64,000 nt of DNA. It comes from JBGSPQ01 sp041738505. GTDB lineage: Bacteria > Patescibacteriota > Gracilibacteria > UBA1369. The notes beneath the pieces were generated by a model. That model searched no databases and was not told where the DNA came from. It saw nothing but the letters and a program-made list of their open reading frames with translations. Position 1 is the stretch's first letter; each line of letters starts with the position of its first letter. The DNA is taken from the NCBI GenBank assembly GCA_041738505.1, contig JBGSPQ010000028.1, positions 12,866 through 76,865 of the forward strand, in the 5' to 3' direction. The translations under genes and the position numbers were made by a program. Positions 26,186 to 35,674 of this stretch are shown one piece after another.

Positions 26186-27277
26186 TTAGGCGTTCAGTCT
26201 GTATACGGCCCGGCCCACTCTTACAAACTTGGGATTTTTCTGAAGATTGAGGGAGATGGTTCCTTTTTTGACTTTGCGCTGTTTCAATACGCCTTCTATG
26301 ATTTCCTGTTTTGTAAGCGGACTCTTCTTCTTTAGCAGCTCTTCAATCACATCGGCAACAGTTCCCTTTCTATATCCCCATTCCTTAAGCGCATACAGTC
26401 CCCTTCCCACCAATACAAACTGTTCGTATCTGATCAGTTCGTTGTGGACCGCCTGTGTTGTTACAACTTTCTTGTCAAAACCCGCACCGGCGATTTTGTT
26501 GGCAATCTCCACGAAATGGAGGGGGGAGGTTGTTTTTTTCAAAATGATATAAGCTTTGTCTCTGATGCTTCTTGGATTGATATGTCTCCATGACATCAGC
26601 CCGAATCCTTCTTTTACTCTTTTTACCCTCTTATCCACTTCCATTGATGAAAGAGTCAATGATTCGGAAGCGGTGGGAAGTTTTTCTTTAACCGCCTCCA
26701 ATACCAATGCGGCAATTTCTGAGTCGGCAATAACATCGCTTTTCTTGTTCATGAGCGCAATTCCGGCTGAAATGATTGTCTTGATCATATCCAGCTTGAT
26801 TGTGTTTAAGCGCCAGAAAGGTTTAAAAACATTGGTTTTATCCATTTTCACCAGATCCGGATTGATATTAAGAGCCAGTTTTATGATATTGGCGTCAACC
26901 GGTTCGGCACTGAGGATTTTGTTGAGAATTGAGGAAACAAGTTTGTCTTCCAGTAAAACGCCGCCACTCGTCTCCAGAATTTCGCGGGCAAGTTTGTTAA
27001 TATGACTGAGTTTGGAGTTATCCACGGTTCTGCGCAGTTTGCCCAGGGCGATTTTTTCAATCTGCCTGATGCGTTCGCGGGTTACCGAAAACGACTGGCC
27101 GATTTTCTCCAAAGTCTGCTTGGGTTTGTTATCCAGGCTGAATCTTTTGATGATGACCTCCTTTTCCTTGGGGGTCAAAACCATAAACATATCTTCAATA
27201 ATTTCCGACAGGTTAAGCTTTTCAGCAGCCGTGTCGGTAACAGTTCCGCCGGTTTGAGATGTTTGGTTGGTATCCAT
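26186..27277 (-). CDS. Sigma-70 region 4 plus HARE-HTH domain protein, copy 2
   Basis: This is a paralogue of the 19496-20560 protein, with the same layout. Sigma region 4 lies at about residues 28-90 (LTPKEKEVIIKRFSLD, TLEKIGQSFSVTRERIRQIEKIALGKLRR). A helical middle of about 130 residues follows, then the HARE-HTH domain (IRDKAYIILKKTTSPLHFVEIANKIA) and the shared end ALKEWGY..GTVADVIE...VKKGTISLNLQKNPKFVRVGR. The N-terminal 20 residues are threonine-rich. The two copies are most alike in the DNA/RNAP-contacting ends and differ in the middle, which suggests distinct partners. The two copies are inverted with respect to each other, about 5.6 kb apart. Confidence 0.85.
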   Translation of the reverse strand: MDTNQTSQTGGTVTDTAAEKLNLSEIIEDMFMVLTPKEKEVIIKRFSLDNKPKQTLEKIGQSFSVTRERIRQIEKIALGKLRRTVDNSKLSHINKLAREILETSGGVLLEDKLVSSILNKILSAEPVDANIIKLALNINPDLVKMDKTNVFKPFWRLNTIKLDMIKTIISAGIALMNKKSDVIADSEIAALVLEAVKEKLPTASESLTLSSMEVDKRVKRVKEGFGLMSWRHINPRSIRDKAYIILKKTTSPLHFVEIANKIAGAGFDKKVVTTQAVHNELIRYEQFVLVGRGLYALKEWGYRKGTVADVIEELLKKKSPLTKQEIIEGVLKQRKVKKGTISLNLQKNPKFVRVGRAVYRLNA

Positions 27278-27519
27278 GTTCAGCCTTTGTAAAAGTGTAA
27301 TTGTTTTTTGATGATGCGCATTAGAGATTATTGAGATTCCAATTTTGTGTCAAGCAAGAAATTTGATTTTTCTGCAAACTTATTCTTAAGCGCTAATCAC
27401 CAAAGGGTAGGCATAATACTACTAATTATTTAATTTTGTCAATACTTTATATTATATTGCAGGACAGGTTGTAAGTTCGTGGTTTTTTGCTAGTATGCTT
27501 TAGCGGTTTATTTTTACAA

Positions 27520-27606
27520 GCCGGGGTGGTGGAATTGGTAGACACGCTAGCCTTAGGAGCTAGTGCCCCAAAAGGCGTGGAGGTTCGAGTCCTCTCCCCG
27601 GTACCA
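27520..27606 (+). tRNA. tRNA-Leu (UAG)
   Basis: The acceptor 27520-27526 pairs with 27596-27602 (G1.U72 wobble). The anticodon loop CTTAGGA in a CTAGC/GCTAG stem gives anticodon UAG. The long variable arm (GCCCC...GGCGT region) is the class II hallmark, and CCA is encoded at 27604-27606. The preceding 240 bases hold only AT-rich sequence and a weak promoter (TTGTAA at 27469-27474, TATGCT at 27494-27499). Confidence 0.95.
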
Positions 27607-27637
27607 GCAATAGCCATAAGCAGTTTTCATTCCAGAT

Positions 27638-30600
27638 ATGTCTTTCGTACATTTGCATGTCCATTCCCACTACAGTCTGCTTGACGGTTTTGGAAAGCCC
27701 AAAGATATTGTCAAAGCGGCAAAGGATTATGGCTGTCCGGCTGTTGCGCTAACAGACCATGGTGTTATGTACGGAGCGATAGAGTTTTATAAAGCGGCAA
27801 AGGACGCCGGCATCAATCCGATTATCGGACTGGAGGCTTATGTTGCTCCCAGGTCGCGCTTTGATAAAAGCGCTGGCACCGATACCAGGCCTTTTCATTT
27901 AACTCTGCTGGCCAAGAATTTTGAAGGTTATCAGAACCTGATGCTGTTGGTTACAAAAGCCAATCTTGAAGGATTTTATTATAAACCGCGCATTGATCAC
28001 GGGCTTCTGGCCGCACACAAGGAAGGATTGATTGCACTCAGCGGCTGTCTTGCCGGTGAATTACCGCGGGCCATTGTGGATGATGACAGGGAAAAGCAGA
28101 AATCCATCATTGAAACTTATATAGAGATGTTCGGGAAGGAAGACTATTACCTGGAATTACAACACCATCCGGAAATTGACGAGCAGGTAATCGTGAATAA
28201 GAGGCTAAAAGAGCTGGCCGAAGAGTACGGCCTGCAATTGGTCGCTTCCACGGATTCACATTATGTATGCAGAGAGGATGCCAAGGCGCAGGATATTTTG
28301 CTCTGTATTCAGACACAATCCACCTTGAGCGATGAGGACAGAATGAAGTTTGAAGGTGATTTTTCGCTAAAGTCGCCGGAGGAAATGGCCAAATTCTTTG
28401 AAGACACCCCTTCTGCGGTGGCAAATACAGTGGCTATAGCCGAGAAATGCAACATTGAAATCCCGTTTAATCAGGATTTGATTCCGCATTTCCATACTCC
28501 CAACGGTGAAAAAGCGGGTGATTATCTGCGTGAGCTTTGTTTTGACGGTTTAAAGAGGCGTTACGGGGAGAAACCCGAAGATAAAGCAGTAAAACAGCTT
28601 GAATACGAGCTGTCCGTGGTTGATAAAATGGGTTTCAACGATTATTTTTTAATTGTCTGGGATTTTGTTAAGTATGCCAAGGATCAGGGCATTACCGTGG
28701 GACCGGGAAGGGGTTCGGCGGCGGGTTCTTTGATTACGTATTGTATGGATATCACGGAGCTGGATCCTCTTAAGTACGGGCTTATTTTTGAGAGGTTTTT
28801 GAATCCCGAGCGCGTGAGCATGCCCGATATTGATATTGATTTTGCCGATACTCGCAGGGATGAAGTGCTTGATTACGTACGGGATAAGTACGGACGCGAA
28901 AATGTCGCGCAGATTATCACTTTCGGGACGATGGCGGCGCGGGCGGCCGTTAGGGATGTGGGGAGGGCGATGGGTTATCCGTATGCAGAGGTGGACAGGA
29001 TAGCAAAGCTGGTGCCGCCGCCCGTTCAGGGCAGGCATATTTTATTAAAAGATTCACTGGAGGAGGATCCCGAACTGCGTAATATTTACAAAACCGAGGA
29101 GCGCAGCAAAGAACTGCTTGATAATGCGGTTAAATTGGAAGGTACCGTCAGGCACGCGGGAACACACGCCTCTGCCGTGGTTATGTCGGAAGAGCCGCTG
29201 GTTAAATACACTCCCCTGCAAAGGGCCACCGGCGGAAGTGAGGAGGTAATAACTCAATACTCCATGAAGCCGACAGAGGAAATCGGTCTTTTAAAAATGG
29301 ACTTTCTGGGTCTTAAAAATCTGACAATTATTCAAAGAACGCTGGAAATTCTTAAGAAAGCCAAGGGACTGGAGATAGATCTGCAGAACATCCCGATGGA
29401 CGATAAAGACACTTATGAGCTTTTGCAGAAGGGTGAAACGACCGGCGTCTTCCAGCTTGAATCTTCGGGGATGAGAAGATACATAAAGGAATTGAAACCG
29501 ACGATTTTTGAAGACATTATTGCGATGATTTCACTTTACAGGCCGGGTCCCATGGAGTGGATTCCCGGTTATATCAAGGCCAAGCACAATCCCGAGACCA
29601 TCAGATATTTCCACGCTTCTTTTGAGCCGATTTTGAAAGAGACCAACGGGGTGGCGATTTATCAGGAGCAGATTTTGCAAATTGCCCGTGATTTTGCGGG
29701 TTTTTCGCTGGGTGAGGCTGATATTTTAAGAAAGGCGGTGGGTAAAAAGAATCCGGCGCTGCTTCACGAGCAGAAAATGAAATTTATTGAGGGGGCTGTG
29801 AATAAGAAGCATCAGGCCAAATTTGCCGAGGATGTTTTTGAGAAGGTGGTTGAGCCGTTCGCCGGATACGGTTTTAACAAGGCTCACGCAGCCTGTTACG
29901 CAATGATTTCTTACAGGACCGCTTATTTAAAATCACATTATCCGGCGGAGTTTATGGCCGCTTTGCTATCCGCCGATGCGGAAAACACGGACAAAATTGT
30001 GCTGGAAATAATGGAGTGTGAAGATATGGGTATTTCAGTATTGCTGCCATCTATAAACGAATCCTTTAAGGATTTTACGGTGGTCAACGAAAGTACCATC
30101 AGGTTTGGTCTTAATGCGATCAAGGGGTTGGGTGGGGCCACGGTGGGCGGGATTATTGAGGCCAGGAGAAAATCGGGTAAATTTAAATCTATTGAAGATT
30201 TTCTTCAGAAAGTGCCTTTTAAACTGCTCAATAAAAAAAGTATAGAGGCTCTTGCCTACAGCGGGGCTATGGACGATTTTGGCGACAGAAAAGGGATCGC
30301 GGGCAGTTTTGAGCAGATGAATTCGTACGCGAAAACCGTTCAGGAAATCAGCGAACAGGGCCAGACAAATATTTTTGGCGCCATGGATGAGGGTCACTCC
30401 GAATCCACTTCTTTTTCTTTAAAAAGCGGCAAACCCTCTTCGGATATGGAGAAGCTTACCTGGGAAAAACAATATCTGGGACTTTTTGTTTCGGGACATC
30501 CTTTGAAAGGTCTTAAAAAATATCTTGGGAAGAAGGTTAATCTTATTGATACTCTCGCGCGGAAGGATGTCGGTCGCCGGATTACGCTTGGGGGACTGCT

Positions 30601-31189
30601 TACAAGAGTTAAGAAGGTATTCACAAAGGGCGGTCAGTATATGGTTTACGGTGAACTGGAGGATCCTACCGGCAGAATAGAAATTATCGCTTTCCCAAAA
30701 GTTTACACTCAGTTCGGTCATTTATTTGAGGAAGACAGAATTTTGATTACCGAAGGCAGACTGGATGCCAGGCGCGGGTCTCTGCAATTTTCCTGTCAGA
30801 GCGTTAAGTCGGTTTCTTTGGAGAGTATGATTGAAAACGCCAAGAACAGTGATTTATACGATCCGAAGGAAAAAATGATCAGAAAACAGAAAATCATGGA
30901 GACTGCTCATGAAAGCGAGCCGAAATTTGAAGAAGAAATCCTCGATGAGATTGTCAGGAAGCCGGTAAAAGCCGATGAATGGAGGGAAAATCCATTTATC
31001 ATTGACGTTCCGTCCACCGCATCGGCGGAAAAACTGCAGTCGCTGAAACAACTGCTTTTGGAAAACCAGGGAGAGCGCGCGGTTGAATTGAATATTCAGA
31101 ATTTAAGGGGAAACAAACGAATCAAACTGCCTTTCGGCGTTGCTTTGACGGAAGAACTCAAGAAAGCCGTGGACGGAATTCTTGCTTAG
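27638..31189 (+). CDS. dnaE: DNA polymerase III subunit alpha
   Basis: DnaE is the replicative polymerase (C-family). The N-terminal PHP domain (about residues 1-270) keeps metal ligands (HLHVHSHYSLLDG, ALTDHGVMYG, STDSHYV), so it may be a working proofreading or pyrophosphatase site. The palm carries the catalytic aspartates in MPDIDIDFAD near residue 397, and GPGRGSAAGS lies just before it. The fingers include RKAVGKKNPALL, followed by tandem HhH and an OB fold (GGLLTRVKKVFTKGGQYMVYGELEDPTG) near 985-1030. At 1183 aa it is full length. It lies 31 bases downstream of tRNA-Leu, with no promoter visible between them. Confidence 0.97.
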   Translation: MSFVHLHVHSHYSLLDGFGKPKDIVKAAKDYGCPAVALTDHGVMYGAIEFYKAAKDAGINPIIGLEAYVAPRSRFDKSAGTDTRPFHLTLLAKNFEGYQNLMLLVTKANLEGFYYKPRIDHGLLAAHKEGLIALSGCLAGELPRAIVDDDREKQKSIIETYIEMFGKEDYYLELQHHPEIDEQVIVNKRLKELAEEYGLQLVASTDSHYVCREDAKAQDILLCIQTQSTLSDEDRMKFEGDFSLKSPEEMAKFFEDTPSAVANTVAIAEKCNIEIPFNQDLIPHFHTPNGEKAGDYLRELCFDGLKRRYGEKPEDKAVKQLEYELSVVDKMGFNDYFLIVWDFVKYAKDQGITVGPGRGSAAGSLITYCMDITELDPLKYGLIFERFLNPERVSMPDIDIDFADTRRDEVLDYVRDKYGRENVAQIITFGTMAARAAVRDVGRAMGYPYAEVDRIAKLVPPPVQGRHILLKDSLEEDPELRNIYKTEERSKELLDNAVKLEGTVRHAGTHASAVVMSEEPLVKYTPLQRATGGSEEVITQYSMKPTEEIGLLKMDFLGLKNLTIIQRTLEILKKAKGLEIDLQNIPMDDKDTYELLQKGETTGVFQLESSGMRRYIKELKPTIFEDIIAMISLYRPGPMEWIPGYIKAKHNPETIRYFHASFEPILKETNGVAIYQEQILQIARDFAGFSLGEADILRKAVGKKNPALLHEQKMKFIEGAVNKKHQAKFAEDVFEKVVEPFAGYGFNKAHAACYAMISYRTAYLKSHYPAEFMAALLSADAENTDKIVLEIMECEDMGISVLLPSINESFKDFTVVNESTIRFGLNAIKGLGGATVGGIIEARRKSGKFKSIEDFLQKVPFKLLNKKSIEALAYSGAMDDFGDRKGIAGSFEQMNSYAKTVQEISEQGQTNIFGAMDEGHSESTSFSLKSGKPSSDMEKLTWEKQYLGLFVSGHPLKGLKKYLGKKVNLIDTLARKDVGRRITLGGLLTRVKKVFTKGGQYMVYGELEDPTGRIEIIAFPKVYTQFGHLFEEDRILITEGRLDARRGSLQFSCQSVKSVSLESMIENAKNSDLYDPKEKMIRKQKIMETAHESEPKFEEEILDEIVRKPVKADEWRENPFIIDVPSTASAEKLQSLKQLLLENQGERAVELNIQNLRGNKRIKLPFGVALTEELKKAVDGILA

Positions 31190-31245
31190 TTGATTTATAC
31201 CGATTTCATACTTATTATTGTGCCATTAAATTAAAAAATAAAATT

Positions 31246-33018
31246 ATGATGAGAACGAATACATGCAATGAGTTGAATGAAAGCCACAAAGGCCGGGAGG
31301 TAACTTTGTGCGGCTGGGTGCATAGAAGAAGGGATCACGGCAATCTTATATTTATAGATTTGCGTGACAGGTACGGGCTGACACAGGTTGTTTCGGATCC
31401 CGCGGTGTCGGAGGAACTTCACGCGCAGTTTGATAAATTGAGACCGGAATATGTGATTCAGATAAAGGGGAATGTAAGGAAAAGACCCGAGGGAATGACA
31501 AACAAAAATATGGAGTCCGGCGGAATAGAGGTTTTGTGCCGGGAATTGAATGTTTTAAACGAGTCAATAGTTCCGCCTTTTGAAATTGACCAGGATAAGG
31601 AAGTTTCGGAAGAGATGCGTCTGAAATTCAGATATCTTGATTTGAGGCGGGAACGGATGAAATCAAATATGATTTTGCGCCACAAACTTATCAAACGACT
31701 GAGGGATTTAATGGATGAACGCGGGTTTCTGGAGATTGAAACACCTATTATGATTAAGGGTACGCCAGAAGGGAGCCGCGAGTATATGGTGCCGTCCAGG
31801 CTTTATCCCGGGAACTTTTACGTTTTGCCCCAATCACCCCAACAGCTTAAACAGCTTTTGATGGTTGCGGGGTTTGACAGATATTTTCAGATTGCCAGAT
31901 GTTTCCGCGATGAGGATCAGCGTGGCGATAGACAGCCGGAATTCACACAGCTGGATATGGAAATGTCATTTGTGCAAGAGGAGGATGTAATGAATGTAAA
32001 TGAAGAGATTATGATCAAACTTACCGAGGAACTGGCTCCGAACAAAAAAATTATGTCCAAGCCATTCGGTAGGATTACGTGGCAGCGAGCTATGGATGAA
32101 TTCGGGGTTGATAAACCGGATATGCGTTTTGGAATGCCGATAACGGATTTAACGGAGGAGCTTAAGAGTTGCGGGTTTAAGGTGTTTAGTGATGCGGCCG
32201 GGTCCGGAGGAAAAATACGGGCGCTGCGGGTTGAGGGTGGAGCCTCATATACAAGAAGGGAGATTGATGAGCTGACGGAAACCGCCAGAGCGTATGGCGG
32301 GAAAGGGTTGGCTTATATGCAATTCACGGAATCGGAAATCAAATCCCCCATTCTTAAATTTTTGAATGACGGCGATGTTAATGTAATTAAAGAGAAAACG
32401 GGTGCCCAGACCGGTGATATTGTGTTTTTCGGAGCGGACAAATTCGTAACTGTCTGCGCCGTGATGGGTCAGGTAAGGCTGATTTGCGGCGATAAGGCGG
32501 GTGTGCGCGACCCCAATATTTTCGCTTTCTGCTGGGTTACGGACTGGCCGCTTTTTTCCTGGAACGAGGACGACCAGAGGCTGAATGCGGAACATCATCC
32601 TTTTACAGCTCCTTTTGATGAAGACATCAAACTTCTGGATTCAAGTCCGGAGTCGGTCAGGGCCAAAGCATATGATTTGGTTTTGAACGGCAGTGAAATT
32701 GGAGGAGGTAGCATTAGAATCCATGACAGAAAATTGCAGAGTAAAATTTTTGATATTCTAAAAATCAGCAGTGAGGACGCGGAAAGACGTTTCGGACATT
32801 TATTAAAAGCATTTGAATACGGCGCACCTCCCCACGGAGGAATTGCCTGGGGTCTGGACAGGGTTGTGATGATTTTCCGAGATGAGCCGAATATCCGGGA
32901 AGTTATTGCTTTTCCAAAGGATCAGAAAGCGCGCGATTTGCTTTTAAACTCACCGTCTCCCCTGCCCGATGAACAGGTGGCGGAGGCTCATATAGCGGTA
33001 AAAATTCCGAAAACCTAG
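31246..33018 (+). CDS. aspS: Aspartyl-tRNA synthetase, bacterial type, probably non-discriminating
   Basis: AspS charges tRNA-Asp. The anticodon-binding OB fold comes first (LCGWVHRRRDHGNLIFIDLRDRYG), then the class IIb core with motif 2 FRDEDQRGDRQPEFTQLD, the bacterial GAD insertion (about residues 285-400) and motif 3 GGIAWGLDRVVMIF. At 590 aa it is full length. Histidine occupies residue 31, the position that is histidine in the non-discriminating Pseudomonas aeruginosa enzyme and leucine in the discriminating E. coli enzyme, so it may also make Asp-tRNA-Asn for GatCAB. The first two codons are both ATG, so the start is ambiguous by one residue. Confidence 0.96.
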   Translation: MMRTNTCNELNESHKGREVTLCGWVHRRRDHGNLIFIDLRDRYGLTQVVSDPAVSEELHAQFDKLRPEYVIQIKGNVRKRPEGMTNKNMESGGIEVLCRELNVLNESIVPPFEIDQDKEVSEEMRLKFRYLDLRRERMKSNMILRHKLIKRLRDLMDERGFLEIETPIMIKGTPEGSREYMVPSRLYPGNFYVLPQSPQQLKQLLMVAGFDRYFQIARCFRDEDQRGDRQPEFTQLDMEMSFVQEEDVMNVNEEIMIKLTEELAPNKKIMSKPFGRITWQRAMDEFGVDKPDMRFGMPITDLTEELKSCGFKVFSDAAGSGGKIRALRVEGGASYTRREIDELTETARAYGGKGLAYMQFTESEIKSPILKFLNDGDVNVIKEKTGAQTGDIVFFGADKFVTVCAVMGQVRLICGDKAGVRDPNIFAFCWVTDWPLFSWNEDDQRLNAEHHPFTAPFDEDIKLLDSSPESVRAKAYDLVLNGSEIGGGSIRIHDRKLQSKIFDILKISSEDAERRFGHLLKAFEYGAPPHGGIAWGLDRVVMIFRDEPNIREVIAFPKDQKARDLLLNSPSPLPDEQVAEAHIAVKIPKT

Positions 33019-33027
33019 GCCCCGGCA

Positions 33028-33056
33028 TTTATTTTAATGTGTTTTTAGGCTATAAT
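33028..33056 (+). promoter_or_regulatory. Predicted promoter for the second VirD4-like gene
   Basis: TTTATT (33028-33033) and a perfect TATAAT (33051-33056) are separated by 17 bases, 23 bases before the ATG at 33080. Confidence 0.5.
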
Positions 33057-33079
33057 TTAAGTATAGTCCTGTATATAAA

Positions 33080-35551
33080 ATGCAAACTTTCAACAATATC
33101 ATTTTTGCAATTTTAACGGCGGTGGCGCTATATGCCGCTTTTATCGCCGTTAGGACGTTTATCCGGTACGTGAATAACCAAAGAAGACAGTACAATATGG
33201 TTTTTCTGCGTATCATGATACCTAAGAAAGAATCAAAAGAGGACAGGGAGGAAGAACAGGCAAGCCTTTCGGGACAACGGGATTTTAAAGAGGTTGTGGG
33301 TGTTGCCAGCCATCTTTTTGAATCTTTGAGCAGTATTTACACTTCGGATATTCCGTCATATTTCAAGGGACAGGACTTTTTTTCCATTGAGTATGCCGTT
33401 TTGGAAAATCAAATCAATTTTTATTTTGTGGTACCGCGTGATCTAAGGTCACTGGTGGAAAAACAGATCACTTCATTTTATCCGGATAGTTATGTGGAAC
33501 AGGTTGCCGATTATAATATTTTCAAGGAAGGCTCCAAGATTTCGGCTTGCACCATGCAGCTGGTCAAGGACTATATTTATCCGATTAAGAATTATGAGCA
33601 GTTAAATTCGGACCCTTTGAACAATATTACGAACGTACTTTCAAAATTGAGCTATGACGATGGCGCCGTTATACAGATTATGTTGCGCCCGATGAAGGAA
33701 GGATGGCAGAAGCGAGGCAGGGATGAAGCGAAAAACATGTTCTCGCAAAAGAAAAAGAGGACCAGTTCAATGAATCCGCTTTCCTGGATTGCCGCTTTGT
33801 TTGATTTTTTTGTTATGGGTGAAATTGGCGGTACCAAGCCAAATGAAGATGGAGGCAGAACCACCCCCATGACGGATGAGGAAGTAAAGGCTCTGGAACA
33901 GAAAAACTCCAAATTCGGTTATGAAACTATTATAAGGATTGTGACATCTGCTTCCACGGATAGAGAGGCGAAGAGCCATCTGGCGAACATCAAGAGTGCG
34001 TTTGTTCAATACCATTCCTCAAATGCGAACGGATTTTTTTCACCTAAATACAGATCTGAAAGAGCAATAGTCAAAAATTTCATTTTAAGGAATTTCAGAA
34101 GACCCCTGCGGCAGATTTTAACAGGAAGAATTAATGTTTTATCGGCCGATGAGGTTGCCAGTCTGTTTCATCTTCCAAACATCAGATACAACAAGGCGCC
34201 CACCATCGCATGGCAGAACTATAAAATAGCGCCGGCTCCGCATAATATACCAAAGGAGGGGTTGTTGTTGGGCCATAATACTTACAGGGGCGAGACTACG
34301 GAGATTAGGATGAAAAACGAAGACAGGTTCCGTCATTTCTATGTAATTGGACAAACGGGTACGGGTAAATCTTCGGTATTGCAGGTTATGATCCGCCAGG
34401 ATTTACAGAACGGTCACGGCCTTGCGGTTGTTGATCCGCACGGTTCTTTGGTTGAGGATATTCTGCCGTTTATCCCGCGTGAACGAGCCGATGATGTTAT
34501 CTATTTTAACCCGGGAGATTTGGACAGACCTCTCGGCTTGAATCTGCTTGAGGGTGGCACTTGGGAGGAAAAGGAATACGTGGCGTTGGAGGCGATGAAT
34601 ATTATGATTAAGCTTTTTAACGAGGAGATATTCGGTCCGCGTATCCAGGACTATTTCAGAAACGGTTGTCTTACATTGATGTCGGATCCGGAGGGAGGTG
34701 CTTTGACGGATATAGTACGTTTGTTTACGGATGATGATTATCAGAAGTTAAAGGTGGAACATGTGACAAATCCGATTGTTAGATCGTTCTGGGAACACCA
34801 GATGGCAAAGACGGGCGCAAGGGAAAAGCAGGAGATGATCCCCTATTTCGCGGCTAAATTCGGCCAGTTTGTGACTAACTCGATGATGAGAAATATTATC
34901 GGGCAGGCCAAATCGGCGTTTGATTTTGCGGATGTGATGAATAATAACAAAATTCTGCTGATTAATCTTTCCAAAGGTACTGTCGGTGAAATCAATTCCA
35001 GGCTTCTTGGTCTTGTGATTGTGACGAAAATTCAGATGGGAGCGCTGGCCAGGCAGAAACTGCCAAAAGAACTGAGAAAGGATTTCTTTTTATATATTGA
35101 TGAGTTTCAGAACTATGTAACGGATAGTATCGAGGTGATTCTTTCCGAGGCCAGAAAATACCGTTTAAGCCTTAACATGGCCCATCAATATATTGCACAG
35201 CTGGAGGGTTCCGATGGCAAATCCAAGGTTAAAGACGCGGTTTTTGGTAACGTGGGAACAATGATGTGTTATAAGATTGGCGCGCAGGATGCCGAGTATA
35301 TCGCCAAGGAAATGGCTCCGGTTTTTTCGGAGTCCGATCTTATCAATCTGGATAAATACAAGGCCATCATGAAGCTTTCAATTGATACTCAGCCCAGCCG
35401 TCCTTTTAGTATTACGCCGGTAAACCCATACCTGGAAAAAGGAGATTTCCAGGCGGCAGAAGCGTTTAAACAACTATCCAGACTTAAGTACGGCCGTGAC
35501 AGGGAATTTGTGGAAAGAGAGATTTTAAGGAGAATTGGAGCCGTATTTTAG
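33080..35551 (+). CDS. VirD4/TraC-like (HerA-FtsK superfamily) membrane ATPase, copy 2
   Basis: This is a paralogue of the 12123-14687 protein. A single N-terminal membrane helix (about residues 5-25) leads to the same uncharacterised domain (about 55-370) and a P-loop ATPase. Walker A is GQTGTGKSS near residue 424, followed by VVDPHGSLVEDIL, and Walker B is FLYIDEFQNYVTDS near 673, followed by SEARKYRLSLNMAHQYIAQLE. The tail FDRKYGRDREFVEREILRRIG-like region also matches copy 1. It is transcribed alone from its own promoter, with no relaxase, VirB or pilin genes near. The substrate is unknown. DNA transfer across the envelope is one possibility. Confidence 0.8.
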   Translation: MQTFNNIIFAILTAVALYAAFIAVRTFIRYVNNQRRQYNMVFLRIMIPKKESKEDREEEQASLSGQRDFKEVVGVASHLFESLSSIYTSDIPSYFKGQDFFSIEYAVLENQINFYFVVPRDLRSLVEKQITSFYPDSYVEQVADYNIFKEGSKISACTMQLVKDYIYPIKNYEQLNSDPLNNITNVLSKLSYDDGAVIQIMLRPMKEGWQKRGRDEAKNMFSQKKKRTSSMNPLSWIAALFDFFVMGEIGGTKPNEDGGRTTPMTDEEVKALEQKNSKFGYETIIRIVTSASTDREAKSHLANIKSAFVQYHSSNANGFFSPKYRSERAIVKNFILRNFRRPLRQILTGRINVLSADEVASLFHLPNIRYNKAPTIAWQNYKIAPAPHNIPKEGLLLGHNTYRGETTEIRMKNEDRFRHFYVIGQTGTGKSSVLQVMIRQDLQNGHGLAVVDPHGSLVEDILPFIPRERADDVIYFNPGDLDRPLGLNLLEGGTWEEKEYVALEAMNIMIKLFNEEIFGPRIQDYFRNGCLTLMSDPEGGALTDIVRLFTDDDYQKLKVEHVTNPIVRSFWEHQMAKTGAREKQEMIPYFAAKFGQFVTNSMMRNIIGQAKSAFDFADVMNNNKILLINLSKGTVGEINSRLLGLVIVTKIQMGALARQKLPKELRKDFFLYIDEFQNYVTDSIEVILSEARKYRLSLNMAHQYIAQLEGSDGKSKVKDAVFGNVGTMMCYKIGAQDAEYIAKEMAPVFSESDLINLDKYKAIMKLSIDTQPSRPFSITPVNPYLEKGDFQAAEAFKQLSRLKYGRDREFVEREILRRIGAVF

Positions 35552-35626
35552 GATTTTCCGTCGTCATAATTAAAAAACATTACAGCATTTGCTCAATGCC
35601 TTTTAGGCAAAAGGGCTTATTAATCA

Positions 35627-35635
35627 TGATATAAT
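35627..35635 (+). promoter_or_regulatory. Extended -10 promoter for the 3D-domain protein
   Basis: TGA followed by TATAAT (35630-35635) forms an extended -10, 40 bases upstream of the ATG at 35675. No good -35 is present. A small TGCC/GGCA hairpin lies upstream (35597-35609). Confidence 0.5.
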
Positions 35636-35674
35636 TAATAGATTTGAAAAAATAAAAAAATTAACAAAAACAAA

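Noticed and set aside
27487..27684. A small open frame across tRNA-Leu
   Set aside because: It covers the tRNA gene and the dnaE start, and the product has no features.
12123..35551. An integrated conjugative element
   Set aside because: Apart from the two ATPases there is no relaxase, integrase, attachment repeat or pilus gene, and the region between is housekeeping.
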